14,771 nucleotides of DNA from Phycisphaerae bacterium (GTDB lineage Bacteria > Planctomycetota > Phycisphaerae > Sedimentisphaerales > Anaerohalosphaeraceae): the NCBI GenBank assembly GCA_007121565.1, contig SKKI01000329.1, positions 1 to 14,771 of the forward strand, read 5' to 3'. This document shows, piece by piece, positions 1 through 6,163 of the stretch. Both the position numbers and the translations under genes were made by a program. The notes under the pieces are model-generated. The model was not told the origin of the DNA and made no database searches. It was given only the letters and a program-made list of their open reading frames with translations. Position 1 is the stretch's first letter; every line of letters begins with the position of its first letter.

Positions 1-250
1 CCAACGGCAGCGCACAACCCATTTCACGCAACTGGCAGGCGACCATAAAGCCGTCTACTTCGGGGATATGGATATCGACAATGACCAGATCGTAGGGAGT
101 GGAAGTAATAGAATCCAAGGCGCTCCTGCCGTCAGAACAAATATCACAGATACACCCCAATCGCTTCAAAGCCAGCCTTAATAGATGCTGGTAACCGTGA
201 TCATCCTCAACCACGAGAACGCGAGGGTGCATTTCCGCCATATCGTCCAT
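1..250 (-). CDS. Response regulator receiver domain protein (C-terminal part outside window)
   Basis: Reading the minus strand from an ATG at 250 gives 83 codons of a CheY-like receiver domain before the window ends. The first beta strand is followed by an acidic pocket (VLVVEDD, residues 11-17). The expected phospho-acceptor Asp59 lies in VIVDIHIPEVDG (residues 56-67), with the usual proline and glycine after it. The start is chosen because an AGGAGC SD (257-262) sits 6 nt upstream. An upstream in-frame ATG at about 268 would place that SD inside the gene. The output domain, if any, is not in the window, so it cannot be told whether this is a DNA-binding regulator, a stand-alone receiver or the receiver of a hybrid kinase. 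It is transcribed divergently from the membrane protein gene at 478. Family assignment is firm; role unknown. Confidence 0.9.
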   Translation of the reverse strand, partial: MDDMAEMHPRVLVVEDDHGYQHLLRLALKRLGCICDICSDGRSALDSITSTPYDLVIVDIHIPEVDGFMVACQLREMGCALPL

Positions 251-278
251 AACACAGCTCCTAAACATTACATCGGTT

Positions 279-306
279 ATTATAGGGTATTTTGTTTAAA
301 AATCAA
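279..306 (-). promoter_or_regulatory. Candidate sigma70-type promoter for the response regulator gene
   Basis: On the minus strand a TTGATT hexamer (301-306) is followed after 16 nt by a perfect TATAAT (279-284). Transcription would begin near 270-273, giving a leader of about 20 nt that just includes the AGGAGC SD. The surrounding DNA is clearly AT-rich compared with the coding regions. This is a motif match only. Confidence 0.6.
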
Positions 307-385
307 GAAAATTTAAGAGAAAATTTATTTTTTAACAGCCCGCCTAACAATATTGTTTCTTTTGACTTTAAGCAATGGTTCGGCT

Positions 386-414
386 TTGACATCGTCGTTT
401 GACTGCTGTATTTT
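386..414 (+). promoter_or_regulatory. Candidate sigma70-type promoter for the 478-1149 gene
   Basis: A consensus TTGACA (386-391) is followed after exactly 17 nt by TATTTT (409-414). Transcription would begin near 421 and give a leader of about 57 nt. The -35 hexamer is part of one of three TTTGAC copies (361-366, 385-390, 398-403), so a regulator could also bind here. Motif match only, but unusually close to consensus for this window. Confidence 0.6.
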
Positions 415-477
415 ATCAGGCATTCTGTTCCAAAATAAAACTCCCTAATCGACTGAAACCCTGATTCGGATTTTAAG

Positions 478-1149
478 ATGATGCTTGCAGCCCATATCTC
501 TTTTTTCTGGTTTATGCTTGGTGTTGTGGCGACCCTGCTCAGTATTGTGGCAGTAAAACGGGGTCGAAGCTATTACCTGTCGCGTCGGGTCAAGGAAAAT
601 ATCCAGGAAGATTTGGACACCGTCTTACCTGAAAACCAGACCGATCAACAAGCCCTGGCGTTGATCAATGATTGCAAGCGGCGACTGCTGCTGCAAAAGA
701 AAATCAACCCCGACTGGGTCGAGCCGCTCAAACTGGAAATCCCCGCCCTCATCCAGCGTATTGCCGGGCTTTATTTCCCGGAGACCAAAAATCCGCTGCT
801 CGCCCCGGACATCGGTGAGTTTTTAGCCGCGGTGGAACTGGTTACGGCCGATATCTCACAGTTCTTGCAGAGCCGGACCGGCCGTCTGCTCAACGTCAGC
901 GGCAATACGGCCCACAACACCTACCGATTCGTCAGAGATTTAACCACAAACGAAAAACTCAAACGGTTGGATCTGTTATACAGAAAAGTAAGACCGCTGG
1001 CACAGGTTCTCTACTATAAATCGTCCGTGATGTGGACGTTTATGATCGGGCGCAATATCGCCATCCGGACCTTGCAGGCCAAGATTGTCAGCATTGTAGG
1101 TATTCGCGCCATGCAGCTTTACAGCGGCAAACTCAAAGGCGGACAATAG
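478..1149 (+). CDS. Single-pass membrane protein of unknown function, resembling the non-GTPase part of HSR1/DUF697-type proteins
   Basis: 223 residues. Residues about 7-26 form one hydrophobic segment near the N-terminus, followed by a basic stretch (KRGRSYYLSRR), so an inner-membrane anchor with a cytoplasmic body is likely. The body is mostly predicted helix with no cysteine cluster and no P-loop. From memory, two stretches resemble the conserved part of YcjF/DUF697-associated GTPase proteins: YFPETKNPLLAPDIGEFLAA (residues 99-118) and the end, IVSIVGIRAMQLYSGKL (203-219). That resemblance is not verified, and the GTPase domain is absent. A weak SD (GGA, 468-470) precedes the ATG; a second ATG follows directly. 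It is the only plus-strand gene I accept, has its own candidate promoter, and ends 8 nt from the convergent oxidoreductase gene. Existence of the gene is likely; function not known. Confidence 0.72.
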   Translation: MMLAAHISFFWFMLGVVATLLSIVAVKRGRSYYLSRRVKENIQEDLDTVLPENQTDQQALALINDCKRRLLLQKKINPDWVEPLKLEIPALIQRIAGLYFPETKNPLLAPDIGEFLAAVELVTADISQFLQSRTGRLLNVSGNTAHNTYRFVRDLTTNEKLKRLDLLYRKVRPLAQVLYYKSSVMWTFMIGRNIAIRTLQAKIVSIVGIRAMQLYSGKLKGGQ

Positions 1150-1157
1150 AGCGCCGC

Positions 1158-2156
1158 TTACCATTTATGCTGGCCCACGCCGGCAAGGATTTGTTCGGCG
1201 CATTCCAGTGCGGCCAGACCGTCTTCGGCGGTTACTTCGGGACGCCCGCCGTCGCGGATAGCCTTCAAAAACGATTGCTGCTCAACTTTAAGCGGCTCGG
1301 CGTCGGTGATTTGAAGCTGTTCGATGTGCAGCAGTTCGGGCCAGTTGACCTGCGAAAAATCAAACTCCTCTTCTTGCTGACGCTGGCGAATCCACTTGAC
1401 CACATCCACATTCGGGTCGGCTTTGATGACGATGCCCTCTTTGCGGAAGAAATCCAGACTCAGGTATGCCTGTCGGCTGAACACCCGGACTTTGCGTTCG
1501 GTTTTGAGCGCCAAACGCGAGGCGGTGATGTTGGCGATGCAGCCGTTTTCAAATATCACCCGAGCGTTGCAGATATCCTCGCTGTCGGCAATCACATTGA
1601 CCCCGATCGCCTCGACCTTGACCGGTGTGCTGTTGGCCAGCGACAGGATAATGTCAATGTCGTGAATCATCACGTCCAGCACCACCCCGATATCCATCGA
1701 GCGAAACGGATACGGACTGATGCGGTGGGCCTCGATAAATTTCGGCTCGATATTCAGCCGTTTCATCGCCTGCACCACCGGATTGCAGCGCTCCGAGTGG
1801 CCCACCGCCACCACCACGCCATGCTGTCGGGACAGCTCGACGATCCGTCGTCCCTGCTCGGCTGAGGCGGCCAGCGGCTTTTCGATCAGCACCGCCACGC
1901 CGTTTGCGATGAACAGCTCGGCCAGTTCCAGATGCGCCGCTGTTGAAGCGGCGATCGTCACCGCGTCCACCTTGCCCAGCAGCGATGCCGGATCGTCGGT
2001 CGCCTCACAGCCGTATCGCTCGGCCAGCGCCTCGGCCCGCTCGGTGTTTGTGTCGGCAATCGCCGTCAGTATCGCCTCATCTAGTTGGTCATAGACTTTG
2101 GCGTGAATGTTGCCCATTTTGCCGGCCCCGATAACGGCCGTTCGCAGTGTTTTCAT
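1158..2156 (-). CDS. Gfo/Idh/MocA family NAD(P)-dependent oxidoreductase, lipid A cluster-associated
   Basis: 332 residues, the normal length for the family. The N-terminal Rossmann fold starts with AVIGAGKMGNIH (residues 7-18; glycines 10, 12 and 15). The conserved EKP motif is at 92-94, with Lys93 the usual catalytic lysine. The second domain contains LDVMIHDIDII (160-170), which supplies the family's conserved Asp and His (Asp161, His165, Asp168). The ATG at 2156 has an AAGGAAA SD immediately upstream. It is the last gene of the minus-strand series, 76 nt after lpxA. Family members often sit beside lpxA/lpxB. In Acidithiobacillus the neighbour GnnA oxidises UDP-GlcNAc at C3 for later transamination by GnnB. 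No aminotransferase is present here, so GnnA activity is only a hypothesis; another sugar-nucleotide or inositol-type substrate is possible. Confidence 0.88.
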   Translation of the reverse strand: MKTLRTAVIGAGKMGNIHAKVYDQLDEAILTAIADTNTERAEALAERYGCEATDDPASLLGKVDAVTIAASTAAHLELAELFIANGVAVLIEKPLAASAEQGRRIVELSRQHGVVVAVGHSERCNPVVQAMKRLNIEPKFIEAHRISPYPFRSMDIGVVLDVMIHDIDIILSLANSTPVKVEAIGVNVIADSEDICNARVIFENGCIANITASRLALKTERKVRVFSRQAYLSLDFFRKEGIVIKADPNVDVVKWIRQRQQEEEFDFSQVNWPELLHIEQLQITDAEPLKVEQQSFLKAIRDGGRPEVTAEDGLAALECAEQILAGVGQHKW

Positions 2157-2185
2157 TGCTTTCCTTTTTGATTTAAAGTCCCGCA

Positions 2186-2224
2186 GGCCCGGCGGGCCGT
2201 GAACACAGCCAGGATAGCTGTGCT
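2186..2224 (-). other. Two tandem hairpins between lpxA and the oxidoreductase gene
   Basis: Just after the lpxA stop, the minus strand can form an 8-bp stem with one G-T pair (arms 2217-2224 and 2202-2209, loop 7 nt). It is followed by a 5-bp GC-only stem (arms 2194-2198 and 2186-2190, loop 3 nt). No T-run follows, so a classical intrinsic terminator is not supported. They may stabilise the upstream mRNA end or reduce read-through into the last gene. Confidence 0.45.
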
Positions 2225-2232
2225 GAACAGTT

Positions 2233-3042
2233 TTATTGTCGGTTCAATTCGAGGCTGCGTCCGAATCGCTGGCGGCTGCTGGTCATAATCGCATCGCACA
2301 TCGCCCGTACGTTCTCATCGAGCCCGTTCCGGGCCAGCAGCGCCTTGACACGCTCCAGCACCGGCTCTTCACTGCGCCAGATAAATTTGAACGCGTCGTA
2401 CACATTGTTCTGCTGGTTGTCATTCAGTCCCGCGCGCGACAGCCCGCGTTTGTTAATCGCTCGGACCTCCACCGGATAATGGCCGCTGACAATCACAAAC
2501 GGCGGCACATCGTGATTGATGCCGGTATAGCCGGCTGCATAACACCACTTGCCGATCGTCACAAACTGATGCACCGCCACCATCCCGCTGAGCCAGGCGC
2601 CGGTCTGGATCTTGCAGTGACCGCTGATTTGTGAGTAATTGCTAATCACGATTTTGTCCTCGAGGATGCAGTCGTGGCCCAGGTGCACGCCGATCATCAG
2701 CAAATTATTGCTGCCGACAACCGTTTCCTGATCCGGATACATACTCGGATGGATGGTCACGTGCTCGCGGATGATATTGTTATCGCCGATCACCAGGCGA
2801 CCGATCTTCGTATTGTCATCCATACCCAGAATCTGCGGCGGACGCCCCAGCACTGCGCCCGCAAAGACCCGCGTATTTTTACCGATGCGGGTGTCTTTGC
2901 CGATCACCACATGTGTATCGAGAACCGTTCCGTCGTCGATGCGCACCTGCTCATCGACAAAACTGAACGGCCCGACCACCACATTCGATCCCAGCTCAGC
3001 GCTGGGCGCAACAAACGCCGTCGGATGGATCTGACACGTCAT
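2233..3042 (-). CDS. lpxA: Acyl-ACP:UDP-N-acetylglucosamine O-acyltransferase (LpxA)
   Basis: First step of lipid A synthesis: transfer of a 3-hydroxyacyl chain from ACP to the 3-position of UDP-GlcNAc, in the cytoplasm. The 269-residue protein is a left-handed parallel beta-helix of hexapeptide repeats followed by a helical C-terminal domain. It keeps the catalytic His123 in HLGHDC (120-125; E. coli His125), His142 (E. coli His144) and His158 in AVHQF (E. coli His160). Gly171 aligns with E. coli Gly173, the residue that permits a longer (C14-type) acyl chain. The ATG at 3042 is chosen over a GTG at 3087. It has a GGAGG SD (3054-3058), and the protein then begins like known LpxA proteins (QIHPTAFVAPSA). 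It lies 59 nt after lpxC-fabZ and directly before the Gfo/Idh/MocA gene, which raises the question of a 3-amino acceptor sugar. Confidence 0.95.
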   Translation of the reverse strand: MTCQIHPTAFVAPSAELGSNVVVGPFSFVDEQVRIDDGTVLDTHVVIGKDTRIGKNTRVFAGAVLGRPPQILGMDDNTKIGRLVIGDNNIIREHVTIHPSMYPDQETVVGSNNLLMIGVHLGHDCILEDKIVISNYSQISGHCKIQTGAWLSGMVAVHQFVTIGKWCYAAGYTGINHDVPPFVIVSGHYPVEVRAINKRGLSRAGLNDNQQNNVYDAFKFIWRSEEPVLERVKALLARNGLDENVRAMCDAIMTSSRQRFGRSLELNRQ

Positions 3043-3101
3043 AATAGCTGATACCTCCGATTTTTCATTAAATCCAGAACCTCTCACAGTGTACGGACGA
3101 G

Positions 3102-4409
3102 TTAGACATCATCGTCCACAAGCATAAATTTAAGCTGAGCCTCGGCAACCACGTCGTCGCCGACCATGGCGGTGCAGATGCACTTGGCCGCCCGGCTGCG
3201 TACCTTGTCGGCCTCGGCGATCAGAATCAACTGATCGCCCGGCACCACCGATTTTCGAATTTTGACCGCGTCCATCGTCAGCAGTACGGCCAGTTTTCCC
3301 GTATGCTCCAGCGTTTGGGCAAACAGCAAGCCGGACGCCTGGGCCAGTGCCTCAACAATCAGCACCCCCGGCATCACCGGAGACGAGGGAAAATGCCCCT
3401 GGAAAAACTGCTCATTGAACGTTACATTTTTCACGCATCGAATGCGCCGGCTGCCGTCGATCTCTATGACCTTATCGACCAGCAGAAATGGATAACGGTG
3501 CGGCAGAATTTTCTGGATGCGCCGAATATCCAGCAGCGGCTTGCCGGACAGGGCCCTTTGCTGTTCATTTCGCCGACTGGTCTCGATCAGCCGGGTAACC
3601 AGTTTCTGGTTGAGCAGATGGCCGGTTTTGTAGGCCACGATGCGCCCGACAATCGGCCGCCCGGCCAGGCGCAGATCGCCGATCAGATCGACTACTTTGT
3701 GCCGAACGCATTCATCCGGCCAGCGAAACGCGTTCTTGATCGGCCCGTCCGAGCTGATGACCAGAATGTCGCGCGGCCCCAGATGCGTGCCGATGCCGGC
3801 CGACTGCATCTGCCGCGCCTCGGCTTCCAGCACAAACGTCCGGGCCCGGGCCAGATTCTGTCCATAGGTCGATTCATTCAGCTCACAGGAGTAAATCTGC
3901 CTTCCGACACCGGTGTGCTGGGTATAATCCATATCATAGGTCAGACTCAGCCCGTTGCCGGCATACGGCAGGGCATAAATGCTCTTGTCGCCTTCGGTAA
4001 TACAGACCGATTCGCTGATAACAATCGGCTGCTGGGCGGCCTGCTGCAGTTCAATGCCGCAGCGCTGCAATGTGCGAAAATACTCATCGCTGCTTCCGTC
4101 AAACCCGGGCAGCTCGGGCCCTTCGACCTCGATCAGCACATTATCAATATCCAGCGCATAAATCGCCGCCATACAATGTTCCGGTGTTTCAATCACCGCC
4201 TCGCCGTTCTGCAGCGCCGAGCGGCGGTCGCGCTGGACGATGTTTTCCGGCAGCACCGCTACCTGCACAGAGGGCTCCAGATCCGTGCGGACAAACACCA
4301 CGCCGGTGTCCGGATGGGCCGGGCGAAACACGATGCGTGTCTCCTTGCCGCCGAACAATCCTTTACCGGTCAGTCTGGCTTCGGTCTTGATGGTTTTTTG
4401 CTGCTTCAA
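3102..4409 (-). CDS. lpxC: Bifunctional UDP-3-O-acyl-GlcNAc deacetylase / 3-hydroxyacyl-ACP dehydratase (LpxC-FabZ fusion)
   Basis: 435 residues with two complete enzymes. Residues 1 to about 285 are LpxC, the zinc deacetylase that commits the cell to lipid A synthesis. Glu77-His78 (TPEHCMAA), His237 and Asp241 (HKVVD) and His264 match the E. coli catalytic and zinc residues. Residues about 292-435 are FabZ, the dehydratase of fatty acid elongation. HRYPFLLVDKV (304-314) leads in; QGHFP carries His339, and Glu353 follows 14 residues later, as in E. coli His54/Glu68. Both sites look intact. LpxC and FabZ compete for the 3-hydroxyacyl-ACP pool via LpxA, so fusion may fix their ratio. The start is TTG at 4409, giving an N-terminus collinear with other LpxC. 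There is no SD, and the start lies inside lpxD (47-nt overlap), suggesting translational coupling. Such fusions are known in Bacteroidetes and Planctomycetes. Confidence 0.95.
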   Translation of the reverse strand: MKQQKTIKTEARLTGKGLFGGKETRIVFRPAHPDTGVVFVRTDLEPSVQVAVLPENIVQRDRRSALQNGEAVIETPEHCMAAIYALDIDNVLIEVEGPELPGFDGSSDEYFRTLQRCGIELQQAAQQPIVISESVCITEGDKSIYALPYAGNGLSLTYDMDYTQHTGVGRQIYSCELNESTYGQNLARARTFVLEAEARQMQSAGIGTHLGPRDILVISSDGPIKNAFRWPDECVRHKVVDLIGDLRLAGRPIVGRIVAYKTGHLLNQKLVTRLIETSRRNEQQRALSGKPLLDIRRIQKILPHRYPFLLVDKVIEIDGSRRIRCVKNVTFNEQFFQGHFPSSPVMPGVLIVEALAQASGLLFAQTLEHTGKLAVLLTMDAVKIRKSVVPGDQLILIAEADKVRSRAAKCICTAMVGDDVVAEAQLKFMLVDDDV

Positions 4410-5436
4410 GGCGTTGGACTTTTTTGGACAGTAGTTTCAGTTCTTTGGCCAGTTCGGGCAGTTTCTGATAGACGGCTACACTTTTCAGTTCTGCGCGAAT
4501 ATCGCGGGCCGGAAAGCCAAATACTTTTTGATCCGAGCCGACGTCGACGGTAATTCCGGTGCCGCCGCCGGCGATGGTTCTGTCGCCAACGACCACATGG
4601 TCGGCCAAACCGCACTGGCCGGCCAGCACAACACCGTCGCCTAAAACGGCGCTGCCGGCCAAACCGCACTGGCCGGCCAACAGGGATGCCCGTCCAATGC
4701 GCACATTGTGACCAATCTGGACGAGATTATCAATTTTTGTACCGGTCTCGATAACGGTATTACCGAATTTGGCCCGATCGATGCAGGTGTTGGCGCCGAT
4801 TTCCACGGCGTCTTCGATGATGACCCCGCCGTTGTGGGGGACCAGCTCGTGTTGCCCGTCAATCGAGACATAGCCGAATCCTGTTGAACCGATGGTCGCG
4901 TTGGCCTGAATAATACAGTCATCGCCGATCCGGCAGCGGTGATAGACCACGACATTGGCATCCAGCCGGCAGTTGGCGCCGATGGTCGTTTCCTGGCCGA
5001 TGACACAACCCGGGCCGATTACCGTATCGGGGCCGATGTGCGCATCGGGACCAATCACCGCCTGGGGCCCGATCGCCGCGGTCGCATCGACGCGCGCAGT
5101 CGGATCAATCGCCGCGGCCGGATCGATGCCCGAGAGCCTCTTAAGCGGCGGCTCAAAATAACGCAGCACTGTAATCAGCGCCGTATTGACCTCATCGACG
5201 ACAAGCTGGGCGACCGGACAGCCATCCACCGGCTCGGCGACCAGCACCGCTGCCGCCTGCGTACGGTCCAGCAGGGGGCGGTATTTTTCAACGGTCAGAA
5301 AACACACCTCGGCCGGCCCGGCCTGGCGGATCGTATTGACCCCGGAAATCACGGTCCGGCCGTCACCGCCGATAAGCTCAGCGCCGAGCGTTTCGGCCAG
5401 CGCCGCCAGTGTTATTGTTTTATCGGATGCCTGCAT
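4363..5436 (-). CDS. lpxD: UDP-3-O-(3-hydroxyacyl)glucosamine N-acyltransferase (LpxD)
   Basis: Third enzyme of lipid A synthesis; adds the second 3-hydroxyacyl chain to the 2-amino group of UDP-3-O-acyl-glucosamine. From the ATG at 5436 it has 357 residues. An N-terminal uridine-binding domain (about 1-105) is followed by a long hexapeptide beta-helix (about 107-310), with the catalytic His243 in QIGHNVRIG (240-248; E. coli His239). A charged C-terminal helix (about 318-357) is where ACP binds in known structures. A TTG at 5445 is an alternative start; neither has a clear SD. It starts 29 nt after the ompH stop and overlaps lpxC by 47 nt at its end, so the C-terminal helix is encoded over the lpxC start. 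The helix region contains an exact 24-bp direct repeat, described separately. Confidence 0.95.
   Translation of the reverse strand: MQASDKTITLAALAETLGAELIGGDGRTVISGVNTIRQAGPAEVCFLTVEKYRPLLDRTQAAAVLVAEPVDGCPVAQLVVDEVNTALITVLRYFEPPLKRLSGIDPAAAIDPTARVDATAAIGPQAVIGPDAHIGPDTVIGPGCVIGQETTIGANCRLDANVVVYHRCRIGDDCIIQANATIGSTGFGYVSIDGQHELVPHNGGVIIEDAVEIGANTCIDRAKFGNTVIETGTKIDNLVQIGHNVRIGRASLLAGQCGLAGSAVLGDGVVLAGQCGLADHVVVGDRTIAGGGTGITVDVGSDQKVFGFPARDIRAELKSVAVYQKLPELAKELKLLSKKVQRLEAAKNHQDRSQTDR
4602..4679. repeat. Exact 24-bp direct repeat inside lpxD, offset by one beta-helix coil
   Basis: The same 24 bases occur at 4602-4625 and 4656-4679, a start-to-start offset of 54 bp. That is 18 codons, one full turn of a left-handed beta-helix. 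Both copies encode LAGQCGLA in the same frame. Similar residues recur at this spacing in other LpxD proteins, so the protein pattern is old. The perfect identity of the DNA suggests either recent gene conversion or a shared codon constraint. Confidence 0.85.
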
Positions 5437-5465
5437 AGAAACCAAAAACGCAAAACGAAGAACGG

Positions 5466-6044
5466 CTATTGACTGTCCAGCACGGCCAGCACCTCAGCGG
5501 TGATGTCCAGCCGGTCATCATTATACAGCACTTTGCGGGTTTTGAGCGTCAGCATGAAATCCCGCAAACTCGGCGCCGGCAAATCCAACTGCTCTTTGGC
5601 CAGCACCAGATCGACGCCTTTTTGCTGCGCCACCCGATCGACCGCCTCGAGCAGTTCACGATACAGCCCCTCGGTCCAGTGCTGCATTTCGGCGGTCATT
5701 TTGTCCTCATAAAAGGAATTGCGCGCTTCAAAAACAGCCCGTTTTTCTGTAAACTCCTGGGCATACCGGATGTAATCGGCGCTGCCGCGCCGCAGCATCC
5801 GAAGCTGCTGTTCGAGCGACTCGAGCTCGTCGCGCATCTGGCGAATTTCCCCGCGAATACGCTCCTGTTCGGCGTCCATACGCTCGGTCCAGGCCTGATG
5901 CTTTTCGCTGTTTTCCAGCGCCCGCGTTACATCGACCACTGCGACCTTGGGCGTGCCCAGCGCATCGGCCTCCAGGGAGCCCTGCCAAAAAATACCCGCT
6001 GAAACAATCGCCGCGGCCACCATCAACCATACTCGTGTCTTCAT
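5466..6044 (-). CDS. OmpH/Skp family periplasmic chaperone
   Basis: 192 residues. Residues 1 to about 28 look like a cleavable signal peptide (MKTR, then a hydrophobic run, then ADALG). VAVVDVTRALENSEKHQ (35-51) is the typical start of mature Skp. A long charged helical region (about 50-140), rich in E, R and Q, would form the coiled-coil tentacles of the trimer. The family's role is to hold unfolded outer-membrane proteins in the periplasm and pass them to the BAM complex. It fits between bamA upstream and lpxD downstream, the classical bamA-skp-lpxD order of many Gram-negative bacteria. The ATG at 6044 has a GAAAGGAA SD (about 6049-6056). A 19-nt inverted repeat abuts that SD and could affect its access. 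Gene name skp or ompH would both be acceptable. Confidence 0.9.
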   Translation of the reverse strand: MKTRVWLMVAAAIVSAGIFWQGSLEADALGTPKVAVVDVTRALENSEKHQAWTERMDAEQERIRGEIRQMRDELESLEQQLRMLRRGSADYIRYAQEFTEKRAVFEARNSFYEDKMTAEMQHWTEGLYRELLEAVDRVAQQKGVDLVLAKEQLDLPAPSLRDFMLTLKTRKVLYNDDRLDITAEVLAVLDSQ

Positions 6045-6056
6045 TGTCTTCCTTTC

Positions 6057-6075
6057 TGTTCAGACAGACTGAACA
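6057..6075 (-). promoter_or_regulatory. Inverted repeat next to the ompH/skp ribosome binding site
   Basis: Perfect 7-bp arms (TGTTCAG / CTGAACA) with a 5-nt centre, ending one base before the ompH SD. In RNA it would form a small hairpin; in DNA it has the form of a dimeric-repressor operator. It stands out because the flanking DNA (6076-6115) is AT-rich. No regulator can be named. Confidence 0.5.
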
Positions 6076-6163
6076 TAAAAACTAAAAATTACAGCAACCT
6101 GTTGATTTCTTTTCGCCAACACAAAACGCATCACCGCCGCGTGAGACAACTCTATTTTACGGC

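Noticed and set aside
1130..1175. Possible terminator between the convergent stops at 1149 and 1158
   Set aside because: Only a 4-bp GGCG/CGCC pairing with a long loop and no T-run can be drawn; too weak to call. How the two convergent transcripts end remains open.
1032..1865. Open frame of 277 codons on the plus strand opposite the oxidoreductase gene
   Set aside because: Overlaps the end of the membrane protein gene in another frame and runs opposite a clear Gfo/Idh/MocA gene; no motif and no SD.
3043..3087. GTG start for lpxA giving 15 more residues
   Set aside because: The added residues do not match LpxA proteins, and a GGAGG SD precedes the ATG at 3042.
3303..4553. Long open frame of 416 codons on the plus strand opposite lpxC-fabZ
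   Set aside because: It lies wholly opposite a gene whose two enzymes show all catalytic residues. The translated sequence is rich in R, Q, H and P without any family motif, as expected for an antisense shadow in GC-rich DNA.
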